From NCBI RefSeq assembly GCF_001019615.1, contig NZ_JNBQ01000024.1, forward strand, positions 1-57,045: DNA of 57,045 nucleotides, written 5' to 3'. Below the pieces are notes generated by a model, which saw nothing but the letters and a program-made list of their open reading frames with translations, was not told the DNA's origin and made no database searches. This DNA is from Cellulosimicrobium funkei (GTDB taxonomy: Bacteria; Actinomycetota; Actinomycetes; Actinomycetales; Cellulomonadaceae). Every line of letters starts with the position of its first letter. Within the stretch, counting starts at the first letter, position 1. Made by a program: the position numbers and the translations under genes. This document shows, in pieces, positions 17,637 through 26,162 of this stretch.

Positions 17637-17790
17637 GTGCGGCCTCGCAGGGTGTCGGTGTCGACTTCCCAGCCGCGGAGGTGAGCGGGTGCTCGTGGTG
17701 CAGATCACCCCACCCTACGGGACCGTAGGTTGCGCGCGCGAGCGCGGCACGTGAAGAACTCGCGCAGGAGCCTCGGGGGCCGCGTCGTCG

Positions 17791-18744
17791 TCAGGCGGCG
17801 AAGCGGAACGTCTGGCGGTACTCCGTCGGCGTGATGCCGACCGCGCGCCGGAAGTGGTGGCGCAGGAGCGCCGCCGACCCGAACCCGCAGCGCCGCGCGA
17901 CCTCCTCGAGGTCCAGCGTCGACTCCTCGAGCAGGGACTGCGCGTGCCCCACGCGCTGCGACGTGAGCCACGCGAGCGGCGTCGTGCCCGTCTGGGCGAC
18001 GAACGAGCGCGCGAACGTGCGCTCCGACGTGTGGGCGCGCCGAGCCAGGTCCCGCACCGTGAGCGGTTCGTCGAGGTGCTCGGTCATCCACTCCAGCAGC
18101 TCGGCGAACGAGTCCTCCTCGCACTCGGGGACCGGGCGCTCGATGAACTGTCGCTGTCCGCCGTCGCGCTGGGGCGGCACGACCATGCGCCGCGCGATCG
18201 TGTTCGCGACCTTCGCCCCGAGCTCGCGCCGCACGAGGTGCAGGCACGCGTCGATCCCGGCGGCGGTCCCGGCGCTCGTGACGAGGTTGCCGTCGTCGAC
18301 GAACAGCACGTCCGGGTCGATGTCCAGGCTCGGGTACCGGCGGCGCAGCTCGTCGGCGTGCATCCAGTGGGTCGTGACGCGTCGCCCCTCGATCACGCCG
18401 GCCGCGGCGAGGAGGAAGACCCCTGAGCACACGCTGAGCAGCAGCGCGCCGCGCGCGGACGCGCGCCGGACCGCGTCCAGCACCTCGGGCGGGTAGTGCG
18501 AGCCGATGCGGATCGCCGGGACGATGAGGAGGTCGACGTCGTCCGTGGCGTCGAGCCCGTGGTCGGGGACGACCTGCGCGCCGACCGACGTGTGCACGGG
18601 CCGCCCGGCGACCGGTCCGCACACGCGGAAGTCGAACGACGGGACGCCGTCCTCGCTCCGGTCGAGGCCGAAGACCTCGCACACGACGCCGAACTCGAAC
18701 GGGGCCAGGCCGTCGCACACGACGGCCGCGACGGAGCGCACCAT
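17791..18744 (-). CDS. GlxA-type AraC-family transcriptional regulator
   Basis: The 317-residue protein joins an N-terminal DJ-1/PfpI-like class I amidotransferase fold (residues about 1-190) to a C-terminal AraC DNA-binding domain. The amidotransferase part shows SVCSGVFLLAAAG with the nucleophile-elbow Cys and TSAGTAAGIDACLHLVR. The AraC part shows LTVRDLARRAHTSERTFARS and LDLEEVARRCGFGSAALLRH. The start is ATG18744; longer in-frame extensions are Arg-rich and unlikely. Proteins of this type often activate catabolic genes. The nearest genes, the desaturase downstream and the divergent small membrane protein, are possible targets. Confidence 0.92.
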   Translation of the reverse strand: MVRSVAAVVCDGLAPFEFGVVCEVFGLDRSEDGVPSFDFRVCGPVAGRPVHTSVGAQVVPDHGLDATDDVDLLIVPAIRIGSHYPPEVLDAVRRASARGALLLSVCSGVFLLAAAGVIEGRRVTTHWMHADELRRRYPSLDIDPDVLFVDDGNLVTSAGTAAGIDACLHLVRRELGAKVANTIARRMVVPPQRDGGQRQFIERPVPECEEDSFAELLEWMTEHLDEPLTVRDLARRAHTSERTFARSFVAQTGTTPLAWLTSQRVGHAQSLLEESTLDLEEVARRCGFGSAALLRHHFRRAVGITPTEYRQTFRFAA

Positions 18745-18834
18745 GCACGGCACGCTACGCCTTTGGCGGGATCTTGTCGAGAGGTGTCGGTCCTGCCACT
18801 CGTCGCCCGCCACGTGCGACGACAGGGTGGAGGC

Positions 18835-19233
18835 ATGGACATCTTCTGGGGTGTGGTGGTTCTTCTCCTCGTCGTCGGCCCGACCGCCGCGGCGCTCGCG
18901 GTGCGGCGCGCGGACCCCGCGCGGCCGTGGTTCCCCGCGGGGTCCGACGGCGCGTGGCCGGGCGGTGGCGCGTGGGGTGACCGGTCGGTCCACGGCGAGC
19001 GCTGGGACCGCGACGCGCAGCGGCTCGACGCCGACCTGCGGGCAGCGGCCTCGCGCCCGGACCTGCAGGGCGGTCGTGTCGACCCGCACGAGGTCGCGAC
19101 CGAGCTCGTGCTGCGGCGTGTCGTCCCCAATCCCGCCGTGCGGGACGGCGTCCGCGGGCTCCCGCCGGCTCCCGCGACGCACGCCGAGCCGGCACCGGCG
19201 CGCGCGGGGCGGCGCGTGCGGCTCCCGCGCTGA
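18835..19233 (+). CDS. Small membrane-anchored hypothetical protein (132 aa)
   Basis: ATG18835 follows GTGGAGG by four bases. The 132 residues begin with one membrane helix (DIFWGVVVLLLVVGPTAAAL). A basic Trp/Pro-rich segment follows (RRADPARPWFPAGSDGAWPG), then a charged helical stretch (ERWDRDAQRLDADLRAAASR) and a disordered Pro/Arg end. It diverges from the GlxA-type gene and ends 26 bases before a strong hairpin. I do not recognise the family. Confidence 0.72.
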   Translation: MDIFWGVVVLLLVVGPTAAALAVRRADPARPWFPAGSDGAWPGGGAWGDRSVHGERWDRDAQRLDADLRAAASRPDLQGGRVDPHEVATELVLRRVVPNPAVRDGVRGLPPAPATHAEPAPARAGRRVRLPR

Positions 19234-19258
19234 CCGTCGCGGCCGGGCGCGGGACGCA

Positions 19259-19293
19259 CGACGGCCCGGACCTCGTGGAGGTCCGGGCCGTCG
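19259..19293. terminator. Bidirectional terminator hairpin
   Basis: A perfect 16-bp stem (19259-19274 with 19278-19293) with a very short loop lies between the convergent small membrane protein gene and mqo. It is the only strong hairpin in this gap. Confidence 0.78.
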
Positions 19294-19317
19294 CGGGGGA
19301 GGGGCGTCAGATCGTGG

Positions 19318-20838
19318 TCAGGCGCGCGAGCCGACGGCGTCGACGTCCGCGCCGCCCGTGAGCTGGTCGAGGCCCTCGAGCTCCTCGGCCTCCCACGGCG
19401 CCTGGCCGAGGCTCGGGATCATCGTCGCGAGCTCGGGGCGCCACTTGGTGAAGCGGGCGGGGAAGCAGCGCTCGAGCAGGTCGATCATCGCGGGGACCGC
19501 GGTCGACGCGCCCGGAGAGGCGCCGAGCAGGCCCGCGATGGAGCCGTCGCCCGCGGCGATGACCTCGGTGCCGAACTCGAGGACGCCCTTGCCGTCCTTG
19601 TCCTTCTTGATGACCTGGACGCGCTGGCCCGCGGTGATGGTCTCCCAGTCCTTCGGGTGCGCCGTCGGCATGAAGCCCTGGAGCGCCGTGAACTTGGTCT
19701 CCGGGCTCGCGAGGAGCTGGCCGACCAGGTACTGGGTGAGATCGAGGTTCTTCAGGCCCGCGCCGACCATCGAGCCGAGGTTGTGCAGGCGCAGCGACGT
19801 GAACAGCCCGAGGTACTTGCCCTTCTTGAGGTACTTGGGGCTGAACCCGGCGTACGGGCCGAACATCAGGTACGTCTTGCCCTCGACGACCCGCGTGTCC
19901 AGGTGCGGGACGGACATGGGCGGGGAGCCGACGTCGGCCTTGCCGTACACCTTGGCCTGGTGCTGCGCGACGAGCTCGGGGCTGTCGGTGCGCAGGAACT
20001 CGCCGCTGATGGGGAAGCCGCCGTAGCCCTTGGCCTCGGGGATGCCCGCGGCCTGGAGCAGCGGCAGGGCACCGCCGCCCGCGCCGACGAACACGAACCG
20101 GGCCTCGACGGTCGAGCGGCGCTTCGGGGCGTTCCACGAGCGGTCCTTGACCGTCAGGCGCCAGCGGCCGTCCTTCGTCTTCTTGAGGTTCTTCACCTCG
20201 TGCTCGAGGAAGAGCTGCGTGCCCTGGGAGACGAGGTAGTCGACGAGCTGCTGCGTGAGGGCGCCGAAGTCGACGTCCGTGCCGCTCGTCGCGCGCGTCG
20301 CCGCGACCGGCTCGTCGCCGTCGCGCTCCGCGACGAGGAGCGGCGCCCACTCGGCGATCACGGCGGGGTCGTCGCTGAACTCGAGCTCGCTGAACAGCGG
20401 GTGCTGGCCCAGCGTCTCGAACCGGCGGCGCAGGTAGTCGACGTTCTCCGCGCCGCGCACGAACGTCATGTGCGGCGTGCGGGAGATGAAGCTCGCGGGC
20501 TGCGGGAGCGCGCCCGTCGTGAGCAGGTGGTGCCAGAACTCGCGCGACACCTCGAACTGCTCGTTGATCTTCACCGCCTTGGTGATGTCGATCGAGCCGT
20601 CCGCCTTCTCCGGCGTGTAGTTCAGCTCGCACAGGGCGGCATGACCCGTCCCGGCGTTGTTCCACGGGTTCGACGACTCCTGCGCCACGGCGTCCAGACG
20701 CTCGTAGATGCGCACGGTCCAGGAGGGCTCCAGGACCTTGAGGAGAGCCCCCAGCGTGGCGCTCATGATGCCACCGCCTATGAGGGCTACGTCGATCTGG
20801 TCTGCGCTGCTTGCGGGGTTGCTCGCTCGACTCGACAC
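19318..20838 (-). CDS. mqo: Malate:quinone oxidoreductase
   Basis: Mqo oxidises L-malate to oxaloacetate at the membrane and passes electrons to the quinone pool, working in the TCA cycle and respiration. The 506-residue protein has the FAD-binding start VALIGGGIMSATLGALL (GGGIMSATLG at 21-30), the NPWNNAGTGHAALCELNYTP block, the substrate-side FPISGEFLR, and the LGASPGASTAVPAMIDLLERCFP end block, all diagnostic. The GTG20838 start lies six bases after a -10-like TAGAAT, so the mRNA is probably leaderless. A large repeat lies further upstream (20971-21333). Confidence 0.97.
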   Translation of the reverse strand: MSSRASNPASSADQIDVALIGGGIMSATLGALLKVLEPSWTVRIYERLDAVAQESSNPWNNAGTGHAALCELNYTPEKADGSIDITKAVKINEQFEVSREFWHHLLTTGALPQPASFISRTPHMTFVRGAENVDYLRRRFETLGQHPLFSELEFSDDPAVIAEWAPLLVAERDGDEPVAATRATSGTDVDFGALTQQLVDYLVSQGTQLFLEHEVKNLKKTKDGRWRLTVKDRSWNAPKRRSTVEARFVFVGAGGGALPLLQAAGIPEAKGYGGFPISGEFLRTDSPELVAQHQAKVYGKADVGSPPMSVPHLDTRVVEGKTYLMFGPYAGFSPKYLKKGKYLGLFTSLRLHNLGSMVGAGLKNLDLTQYLVGQLLASPETKFTALQGFMPTAHPKDWETITAGQRVQVIKKDKDGKGVLEFGTEVIAAGDGSIAGLLGASPGASTAVPAMIDLLERCFPARFTKWRPELATMIPSLGQAPWEAEELEGLDQLTGGADVDAVGSRA

Positions 20839-20844
20839 GCTCCG

Positions 20845-20872
20845 ATTCTACGCTTGTGAAAGAGTGCACTAA
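20845..20872 (-). promoter_or_regulatory. Candidate mqo promoter giving a leaderless mRNA
   Basis: On the minus strand TTAGTG (20872-20867) and TAGAAT (20850-20845) are separated by 16 bases. The GTG start of mqo begins seven bases after the -10 box, where transcription would start. Confidence 0.5.
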
Positions 20873-20970
20873 CTGTGCGGTGCGTCACGGGCGTGCGTCA
20901 CACTTTCCCGGGACGAACGTCCCGAGCGGCACAGGCCGGACGTCTCGCCCCTCGTGGCGCGGCCTTTCCA

Positions 20971-21333
20971 CGCCGAGGTAGGACCGTGGTCGCGTGAGGT
21001 AGAGCCGTGGTCGCGCGAGGTAGAGCCGTGGTTCGTGTGCTCGACGGCGTGTGGCCGGGTTGGGTGGTCGGGGTGGGTGGTGGTGCCGCGTCTACCATCC
21101 GCCGCTCGTTCCTCGCGGCTCCCGCCAGGCCCGCCACGACGCGGCACCACCACCCACCCCGCCCTACGTCGTCTCGCCCTGGTCGTTGCTCACCCGGGCT
21201 ACCACCCGCGGCGTCGGTTCGTCCGCGTCGTCGCCCGTACGTCGCCGCTGAGCCGCGCGCGGGCCTGCGCGCCTACCGTCGTTCTCCCTGGGCGGGCAGA
21301 GGTCTCTCGCGTGACCTGGGTTCTACCTCGGCG
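20971..21333. repeat. Dispersed repeat copy A, MITE-like, with internal hairpin
   Basis: This 363-bp block fills most of the gap between mqo and the maleylpyruvate isomerase family gene. Its ends form an imperfect inverted repeat of about 28 bases: 20971-20998 and the reverse complement of 21306-21333 both begin CGCCGAGGTAG and share about 23 positions. Three direct 21-base units, each beginning GAGGTAG, follow at 20975, 20996 and 21017. The hairpin element at 21069-21161 is in the middle. A related block in the opposite orientation lies at 50338-50574 without the hairpin. No open frame inside looks like a gene. The right end supplies the stop codon of the neighbouring gene. Confidence 0.85.
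21069..21161. other. Structured hairpin element, copy A
   Basis: Perfect 23-bp arms (21069-21091 with 21139-21161) enclose 47 bases. Inside, GCCGC (21101-21105) and GCGGC (21115-21119) pair around the nine-base loop TCGTTCCTC. The core flanks (CTACCATCC before, TCCCGCCAGGCCCGCCACG after) are identical in the second copy at 32575-32671, while the stems differ in sequence but stay paired. It could be a structured RNA, a DNA hairpin recognised by a protein, or a small mobile unit. Strand unknown. Confidence 0.85.
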
Positions 21334-22150
21334 GGGAGTAGGGCGAGGGCCAGGGGCCGATCTGGGGGAGGGCCGTCGGTTCGCCGGCGCGGAAGGCGTC
21401 GGGCTCGGCGCCGGGGGTGCGGCCCGCGAGCCAGGCGGCGACGTCGGTCAGGCGACCCCGGACGACGACACCGGCTCGCGCGTCGAACCCGGGGTCGCTC
21501 CCCACGGGAGTCTCCGAGTGGGGACCTGTCCCAGGTTCGGCAGCGAGGCGAAGGCCGCCCGGGCCCACCCTCAGCCGGGTGGGCTCGTCGGCGAGCTCGA
21601 CCAGGACGTCGTCCGGGAGGCGGACCCCGAGGAAGTCGAGGAGGTGGAGTCCGAGCGCGCGCGGCCAGGTGTCGAGGTCGAGCCCGGCGTCGAGGTCGAC
21701 GGCGTGGATCCGGACCTCGCGCCACCATGCGACGAGCGCGTCCACGACGGTCCCGTCGCGGTAGGTGACGCGCGCGTCCCAGCCCGGCGAGCCGGCGGGG
21801 GGCCAGGCCGCGTCGAGACGCTCGGCGAGCGACTCGAGCGCGTGCACGTGCTCCGCGACCGACCGGCGCGCGCCCGCCTGGATGCCGGCCTCCCGGCCGG
21901 CCGCTCCGCCGTCGTAGACCTCGACGAGCTCGCCGTGGGCGGCCCGCTCCGCCTGGCGGGCCATGGCCTTGCCGATCGCCGTGACGTGCGCGAGCACGTG
22001 GCTGCGCGACCAGCCGGGCAGGGCGGACGGGCCCGCGAGGCCGGCGTCGTCGAGGTCACGCGTCGCTGCGGTGACGGCGTCGAGGGCGGCGCGCGCGTCG
22101 CGACGCACCTCCTCGACGTCCGGCGCGACGGGTGCGGTGGGATTGGTCAC
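21323..22150 (-). CDS. Maleylpyruvate isomerase family mycothiol-dependent protein
   Basis: This is a DinB-like helical bundle protein of the mycothiol-dependent maleylpyruvate isomerase family, 275 residues. PGWSRSHVLAHVTAIGKAM carries the first metal histidine, and WWREVRIHAVDLDAGLDLDTWP carries the HxxD-type second site; a C-terminal domain ends with DVAAWLAGRTPG. Members use mycothiol as cofactor for isomerisation or transfer. GTG22150 overlaps the upstream oxidase stop (GTGA); GTG22156 is also possible with AAGGAG five bases before it. Its stop codon TAG lies inside the terminal repeat of the 363-bp element, so its final residues (PPR) come from the repeat. Confidence 0.9.
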   Translation of the reverse strand: MTNPTAPVAPDVEEVRRDARAALDAVTAATRDLDDAGLAGPSALPGWSRSHVLAHVTAIGKAMARQAERAAHGELVEVYDGGAAGREAGIQAGARRSVAEHVHALESLAERLDAAWPPAGSPGWDARVTYRDGTVVDALVAWWREVRIHAVDLDAGLDLDTWPRALGLHLLDFLGVRLPDDVLVELADEPTRLRVGPGGLRLAAEPGTGPHSETPVGSDPGFDARAGVVVRGRLTDVAAWLAGRTPGAEPDAFRAGEPTALPQIGPWPSPYSPPR

Positions 22151-22836
22151 GGCCACAGGAGCTCCTTCGTCCAGGGATGAGGTGTCGCGGTTCCCGCTTC
22201 GGTCGACGCGGTGTAGCGCAGGCGGGTCTGGCCGTCGGGCGAGGATGCCCAGAACTCGACGCTCGTCGGCTCGAGCGCGTACGACGCCCAGGCGTCGAGC
22301 ACGAGCCCGGGCTGGGCGCGGACCTGCGCGAGCGCGGCGTCCCACGCGGTCCGGTAGGCGTCCGGTGACGCGAGTGGGGCGCTCTGCGGCCCGGCGAGCG
22401 CGGTGGCACGGGAGAAGTCGGAGCGGGCGAGGAAGTCGGCGGCCGACGCCTCGGGTCCGAGCGGGACGACCGGTCCGCGCACCCGGACCTGGCGACCGTG
22501 CTCGCGCCAGAAGAACGTCAGCGCGGCGTGCGGGTTCTGCGCGAGCGCGACGCCCTTGGGCGAGTCGGCGCGCGTGGCGAAGACCCAGCCGTCGCCGTCG
22601 ACGTCCTTGAGGATCAGCGTCCGGGCGTCGACCCGGCCGCTCGCGTCGGCGGTCGAGAGCGTCGCGGCATGCGGTGCGGGCAGGCCGGCGCCGATCGCCT
22701 CGTCGAGCCAGCCGACGAAGAGCGTGCTCGGCTCCTCGGGCGCTGCGTCGACGTCGAGGCCGGGCAGGTCGGCGCCGAACACCGGGAGCGCGCGCAGGCG
22801 CTCGCGCAGGGACGGGCGGTCGGGGGTGCCGGTCAT
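22147..22836 (-). CDS. Pyridoxamine 5'-phosphate oxidase family protein (PdxH-like)
   Basis: The 229-residue protein matches the FMN-dependent PNPOx fold used to make pyridoxal phosphate: ARTLILKDVDGDGWVFAT, SPKGVALAQNPHAALTFFW, QVRVRGPVVPLG and the C-terminal EFWASSPDGQTRLRY block. The final LWP in place of the usual RLAP tail and the missing N-terminal motif make it a PdxH-like oxidase rather than a certain PdxH. ATG22836 follows GGAGG. It overlaps the TetR gene's end (ATGA) and the isomerase family gene's start, so TetR, this gene and the isomerase form one operon. Confidence 0.87.
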   Translation of the reverse strand: MTGTPDRPSLRERLRALPVFGADLPGLDVDAAPEEPSTLFVGWLDEAIGAGLPAPHAATLSTADASGRVDARTLILKDVDGDGWVFATRADSPKGVALAQNPHAALTFFWREHGRQVRVRGPVVPLGPEASAADFLARSDFSRATALAGPQSAPLASPDAYRTAWDAALAQVRAQPGLVLDAWASYALEPTSVEFWASSPDGQTRLRYTASTEAGTATPHPWTKELLWP

Positions 22837-23408
22837 GTGTCCTCCAGCGGGTCGGCGGGGCGGGGGTCGAGCAGCGCGACGAAGCCCCGCGCGGCGGCGG
22901 TCATCGCGTCCGGGTCGTCGAGGGCGCGCGCGAGGACGTACCCGCCCTGCACGATCGCCACGGCGGCGTGCGCACGGTCGCGGGCGGCGTCGTCGGGCAA
23001 CCCGTCCTCGGTGAGGACGGTGGTGGCCAGCTCGACGAGCCCGCGGAAGTAGGCGTGGACCTCCGCGGCGAGCTCGGCGTCGTCCATGACGGCCTGGTCG
23101 CTCACGAGGCGGCCGACCTTGCACCCGGCGAGCGCGGGGCGCGGCCGCTCGAGGTAGCGGACCAGGCGCTCGACGGCGGACCCGCCCGCGTCGAGGTCGC
23201 GGTGCGCGGCGTCGAGGCCGGCCGTCGTCGTGGCGTGCACGGCGGCCGCGGCGAGGTCGTGCTTGGTGGGGAAGTGGTGGTAGAGGCTGCCTTGGCCCAC
23301 GCCGCTCGCGGCGAGGACCTGGCGTGGGCTGGTCGCGCCGACGCCCTGGGCCCAGAACAGGTCCTGCGCGGCCGCGACGAGCCGCTCGCGGGCGTCGGTC
23401 GTCGTCAT
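22833..23408 (-). CDS. TetR-family transcriptional regulator
   Basis: ATG23408 gives 191 residues. The N-terminal helix-turn-helix is ARERLVAAAQDLFWAQGVGA to TSPRQVLAASGVGQGSLYHH followed by FPTKHDL. The C-terminal ligand domain (GLDAAHRDLDAGGSAVERLV, CKVGRLVSD, VQGGYVLARAL) resembles LmrA/YxaF-type regulators. It diverges from an MFS pump gene, with a dyad at 23424-23435 between them. It is probably a repressor of the pump and of its own operon. Confidence 0.92.
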   Translation of the reverse strand: MTTTDARERLVAAAQDLFWAQGVGATSPRQVLAASGVGQGSLYHHFPTKHDLAAAAVHATTTAGLDAAHRDLDAGGSAVERLVRYLERPRPALAGCKVGRLVSDQAVMDDAELAAEVHAYFRGLVELATTVLTEDGLPDDAARDRAHAAVAIVQGGYVLARALDDPDAMTAAARGFVALLDPRPADPLEDT

Positions 23409-23423
23409 GCTGACCACCGTACC

Positions 23424-23435
23424 TACCTCTAGGTA
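23424..23435. promoter_or_regulatory. Candidate TetR operator
   Basis: TACCT (23424-23428) and AGGTA (23431-23435) form a dyad with two central bases in the short divergent gap between the TetR and MFS genes. Its flanks ACC and TGGT add partial symmetry. It likely covers the promoters of both genes. Confidence 0.6.
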
Positions 23436-23503
23436 TGGTGTCGAGTCGTCGCTCCTCGGACCACCTCGCGTCACACCTCGCCGTCGCGCTCGGTCGGGAC
23501 GGC

Positions 23504-24943
23504 ATGAGAGTCGAGTCGTACGGTGGGTCGGTGACGGTGCAGCAGCGGGTGCTGGTGGTCGCGGTCCTCGCGTCGTTCGTGTCGTTCCTGGACGGCTCGG
23601 TGGTCAACGTCGCGCTGCCCGCGATCTCCGCCGAGCTGACGACCGGTCCGGTCACGGGCCTTGCGCTGCAGCAGTGGGTCGTCGACGCCTACATGATCAC
23701 GCTCGGTGCCCTCATCCTCCTGGCGGGCTCCCTGTCCGACGTGCACGGCCGGCGCCGCATCATGGCGATCGGCCTCGTCGGCTTCGCGGCGACGTCGGTC
23801 GCGTGCGCGCTCGCACCCGACGGGCTGTTCCTCGTCGTCGCGCGCGGGCTCCAGGGCGTCGCGGGCGCGCTGCTCGTGCCGAGCTCGCTCGCCATGATCA
23901 TCTCGACCTTCGACGGCGAGCGGCAGTCCCGCGCGATCGGCTCCTGGACCGCGTGGACCAGCACCGCGTCGCTCGTCGGGCCGCTGCTCGGCGGGATCCT
24001 CATCGACACGATCTCGTGGCGCTGGGTGTTCTGGATCAACGTGCTGCCCGTCGCGGTGACGCTGTGGCTGCTGCGCGGGGTGCCGCGGTCCGCCGCGGAG
24101 GAGCCGGGGGCCGCGGGTGGCCCAGACGGGCGCCGGCGCATCGACGTCGCCGGGGCGACGCTCGCGGCGGTCGGGCTCGCGGGCACCGTGTTCGCGCTCA
24201 TCGAGCAGGGCCGGTTCGGCTGGGCGAGCCCGGTCGTGTGGGGGCCCTGCCTCGTCGGCGTGGCGTGCCTCGTCGTGTTCGTGTGGTGGGAGCGGCGCGC
24301 CCCCGACCCCATGCTGCCGCCGCGGCTCTTCCGCGTGCGCAACTTCGCGTGGGGCAACCTCGCGACCGCCGCGATCTACGGCGCGCTGTACTTCGGCGGG
24401 TTCGTCGTCACACTGTTCCTCCAGCAGATCGGCGGGTACAGCGCCACCGCCGCCGGGCTCGCGCAGCTCCCCGTGACGCTCGTGCTCCTCGCGCTGTCCA
24501 CGCGGTTCGGGGCGCTCGCGGGCCGGTACGGCCCGCGCCTGTTCATGACCCTCGGGCCGATCGTGGGCGGGGCGGGCTACCTCCTCCTGCTCACGACGAC
24601 CGACGACGCCGTCTACGTCACCCAGGTCCTCCCGGGCCTCGTGCTCTTCGGCCTCGGCCTCGCGATGACGGTGGCGCCCTTGACGTCCGCGATCCTCGGC
24701 TCGATCCCCGCGTCCGACGCCGGCATCGGGTCGGCGGTGAACAACGCCGTGTCGCGCGTGGCGGGGCTCGTCGTCATCGCGTTCGCGGGCGTGATCGTCG
24801 GGGGCGTGCTCGACCTCGACGGCTTCCACCGCTCGCTCGTCGTCACCGCCGCGCTGCTGGTCCTGGGCGGCGTGCTGAGCTGGGTCGGCATCCGCAACGA
24901 GAAGGTGCGCGCGACCGCGGACGCCGTCTCCGGGGACCGCTGA
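23504..24943 (+). CDS. MFS transporter, 14-TM DHA2 (EmrB/QacA) type
   Basis: The pump has about 14 membrane helices and the family signature in helix 1 (SFLDGSVVNVALP), motif A in SDVHGRRRIMAIGL, and motif C-like GPLLGGILID. It should export drugs or toxic compounds by proton exchange. The start is uncertain: ATG23504 gives 479 residues, GTG23531 sits nearer helix 1, and an ATG at 23435 overlaps the operator and is unlikely. It diverges from a TetR gene that probably represses it. Confidence 0.9.
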   Translation: MRVESYGGSVTVQQRVLVVAVLASFVSFLDGSVVNVALPAISAELTTGPVTGLALQQWVVDAYMITLGALILLAGSLSDVHGRRRIMAIGLVGFAATSVACALAPDGLFLVVARGLQGVAGALLVPSSLAMIISTFDGERQSRAIGSWTAWTSTASLVGPLLGGILIDTISWRWVFWINVLPVAVTLWLLRGVPRSAAEEPGAAGGPDGRRRIDVAGATLAAVGLAGTVFALIEQGRFGWASPVVWGPCLVGVACLVVFVWWERRAPDPMLPPRLFRVRNFAWGNLATAAIYGALYFGGFVVTLFLQQIGGYSATAAGLAQLPVTLVLLALSTRFGALAGRYGPRLFMTLGPIVGGAGYLLLLTTTDDAVYVTQVLPGLVLFGLGLAMTVAPLTSAILGSIPASDAGIGSAVNNAVSRVAGLVVIAFAGVIVGGVLDLDGFHRSLVVTAALLVLGGVLSWVGIRNEKVRATADAVSGDR

Positions 24944-24957
24944 TCGGCCTGCGGCGC

Positions 24958-26136
24958 CTACCGCACCGTCTGGAGGTCGTGGGTCGAGGTGTTGAGGCGG
25001 CGCGCACCGTCGGGCGCGTCGGGCGGGAACGCGACGACGATGTCCTCGATCCGCACGCCGAACCGCCCGGGCAGGTAGATGCCCGGCTCGACGGAGAAGC
25101 ACATGCCGGGCTCGATCGGGCGGTCCTCGCCCTCCACCATGTACGGCGGCTCGTGGGTCGTGGTGCCGATGCCGTGCCCGGTGCGGTGCACGAAGTACTC
25201 GCCGTAGCCCGCGTCGGCGATGACGGTGCGGGCCGCGCGGTCGACGTCCTGGCACGTCGCGCCCGGGCGCACGGCGTCGACCCCGGCCTGCTGGGCGCGA
25301 CGCACGACGTCGTAGACCTCGCGCTGCTGTGCCGCCAGGGCGTCGTCGGTGCCGCCCTCGACCAGGACCGTGCGCGTCGTGTCGGAGCCGTAGCCGTCGC
25401 GCAGCCCGCCGAAGTCGAGGACGACGAGGTCGCCCGGCTCGATGACCCGGTCGCCCGCGTCGTGGTGCGGGTCGGCGCCGTTCGGCCCCGCGCACACGAG
25501 CGTGAAGTCGACCTGCTCGTGCCCGTGCTCGCGCAGGAACCGGTCGAGGTCGGCGGCGACGTCCCGCTCGCGCCGGCCCGCGAACGCGACCTCGCGGATC
25601 TGGGCGAACGCCGCGTCGGCGGCGGCGCCCGCCGCGGCGAGGCGCTCGACCTCCTGCGCGTCCTTGACGGCGCGCAGCGTCGGTACGGCGTCGGTGAACG
25701 CGGTGAAGCGCGCGTCCGGGAGCGCCCGCTGGAGCCCGAGCACGTGCAGCGCCCACGTCGAGTCCGAGACGGCGTAGGTGCCGGTCCCGTCGAGGAGCCG
25801 CGCCGCGGCGGCGTGCTCGTCGTCGCCGTCGCGCCAGGTCACGACGTCGAGCCCGTCCGCGCCCGGGGCCGAGACCAGGTCGCCCCGCTCGAGCAGCGGC
25901 ACGACGACGGACGCGCTGCCCTCCGCGCCCGGTTCGCCCGCGGGGATCGCGAGCAGCGTGAGGCGCTCGGTGTCCGGCGGGGCGTAGCCGGTGAAGTAGG
26001 CGAGGTCGGGGCCGGGCGAGACGAGGAGCCCTGCCAGGCCCGCCTCGCGGGCGTGCGCGGCGGCGCGCTCACGGCGGGCGGCGTAGACCTCGGGGCCGAA
26101 CGCGGCCCCCGGACGTGCGGCGTCGGTGCTGCTCAT
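24958..26136 (-). CDS. M24-family metallopeptidase (Xaa-Pro peptidase-like)
   Basis: The 392-residue protein has a creatinase-type N-terminal domain (about 1-150, including GLAGLLVSPGPDLAYFTGY) and the pita-bread catalytic domain. The five metal ligands can be placed in VVLDFGG (Asp), YGSDTTRT (Asp), HRTGHGIGT (His), CFSVEPGIY (Glu) and RIEDIVV (Glu). It cleaves an N-terminal residue before proline in peptides, in the cytosol. ATG26136 is chosen because upstream in-frame sequence is not conserved-looking. It diverges from the cupin gene; a hairpin repeat lies between. Confidence 0.94.
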   Translation of the reverse strand: MSSTDAARPGAAFGPEVYAARRERAAAHAREAGLAGLLVSPGPDLAYFTGYAPPDTERLTLLAIPAGEPGAEGSASVVVPLLERGDLVSAPGADGLDVVTWRDGDDEHAAAARLLDGTGTYAVSDSTWALHVLGLQRALPDARFTAFTDAVPTLRAVKDAQEVERLAAAGAAADAAFAQIREVAFAGRRERDVAADLDRFLREHGHEQVDFTLVCAGPNGADPHHDAGDRVIEPGDLVVLDFGGLRDGYGSDTTRTVLVEGGTDDALAAQQREVYDVVRRAQQAGVDAVRPGATCQDVDRAARTVIADAGYGEYFVHRTGHGIGTTTHEPPYMVEGEDRPIEPGMCFSVEPGIYLPGRFGVRIEDIVVAFPPDAPDGARRLNTSTHDLQTVR

Positions 26137-26162
26137 GGTGACAGCGTGGCACCGCTCACCCG

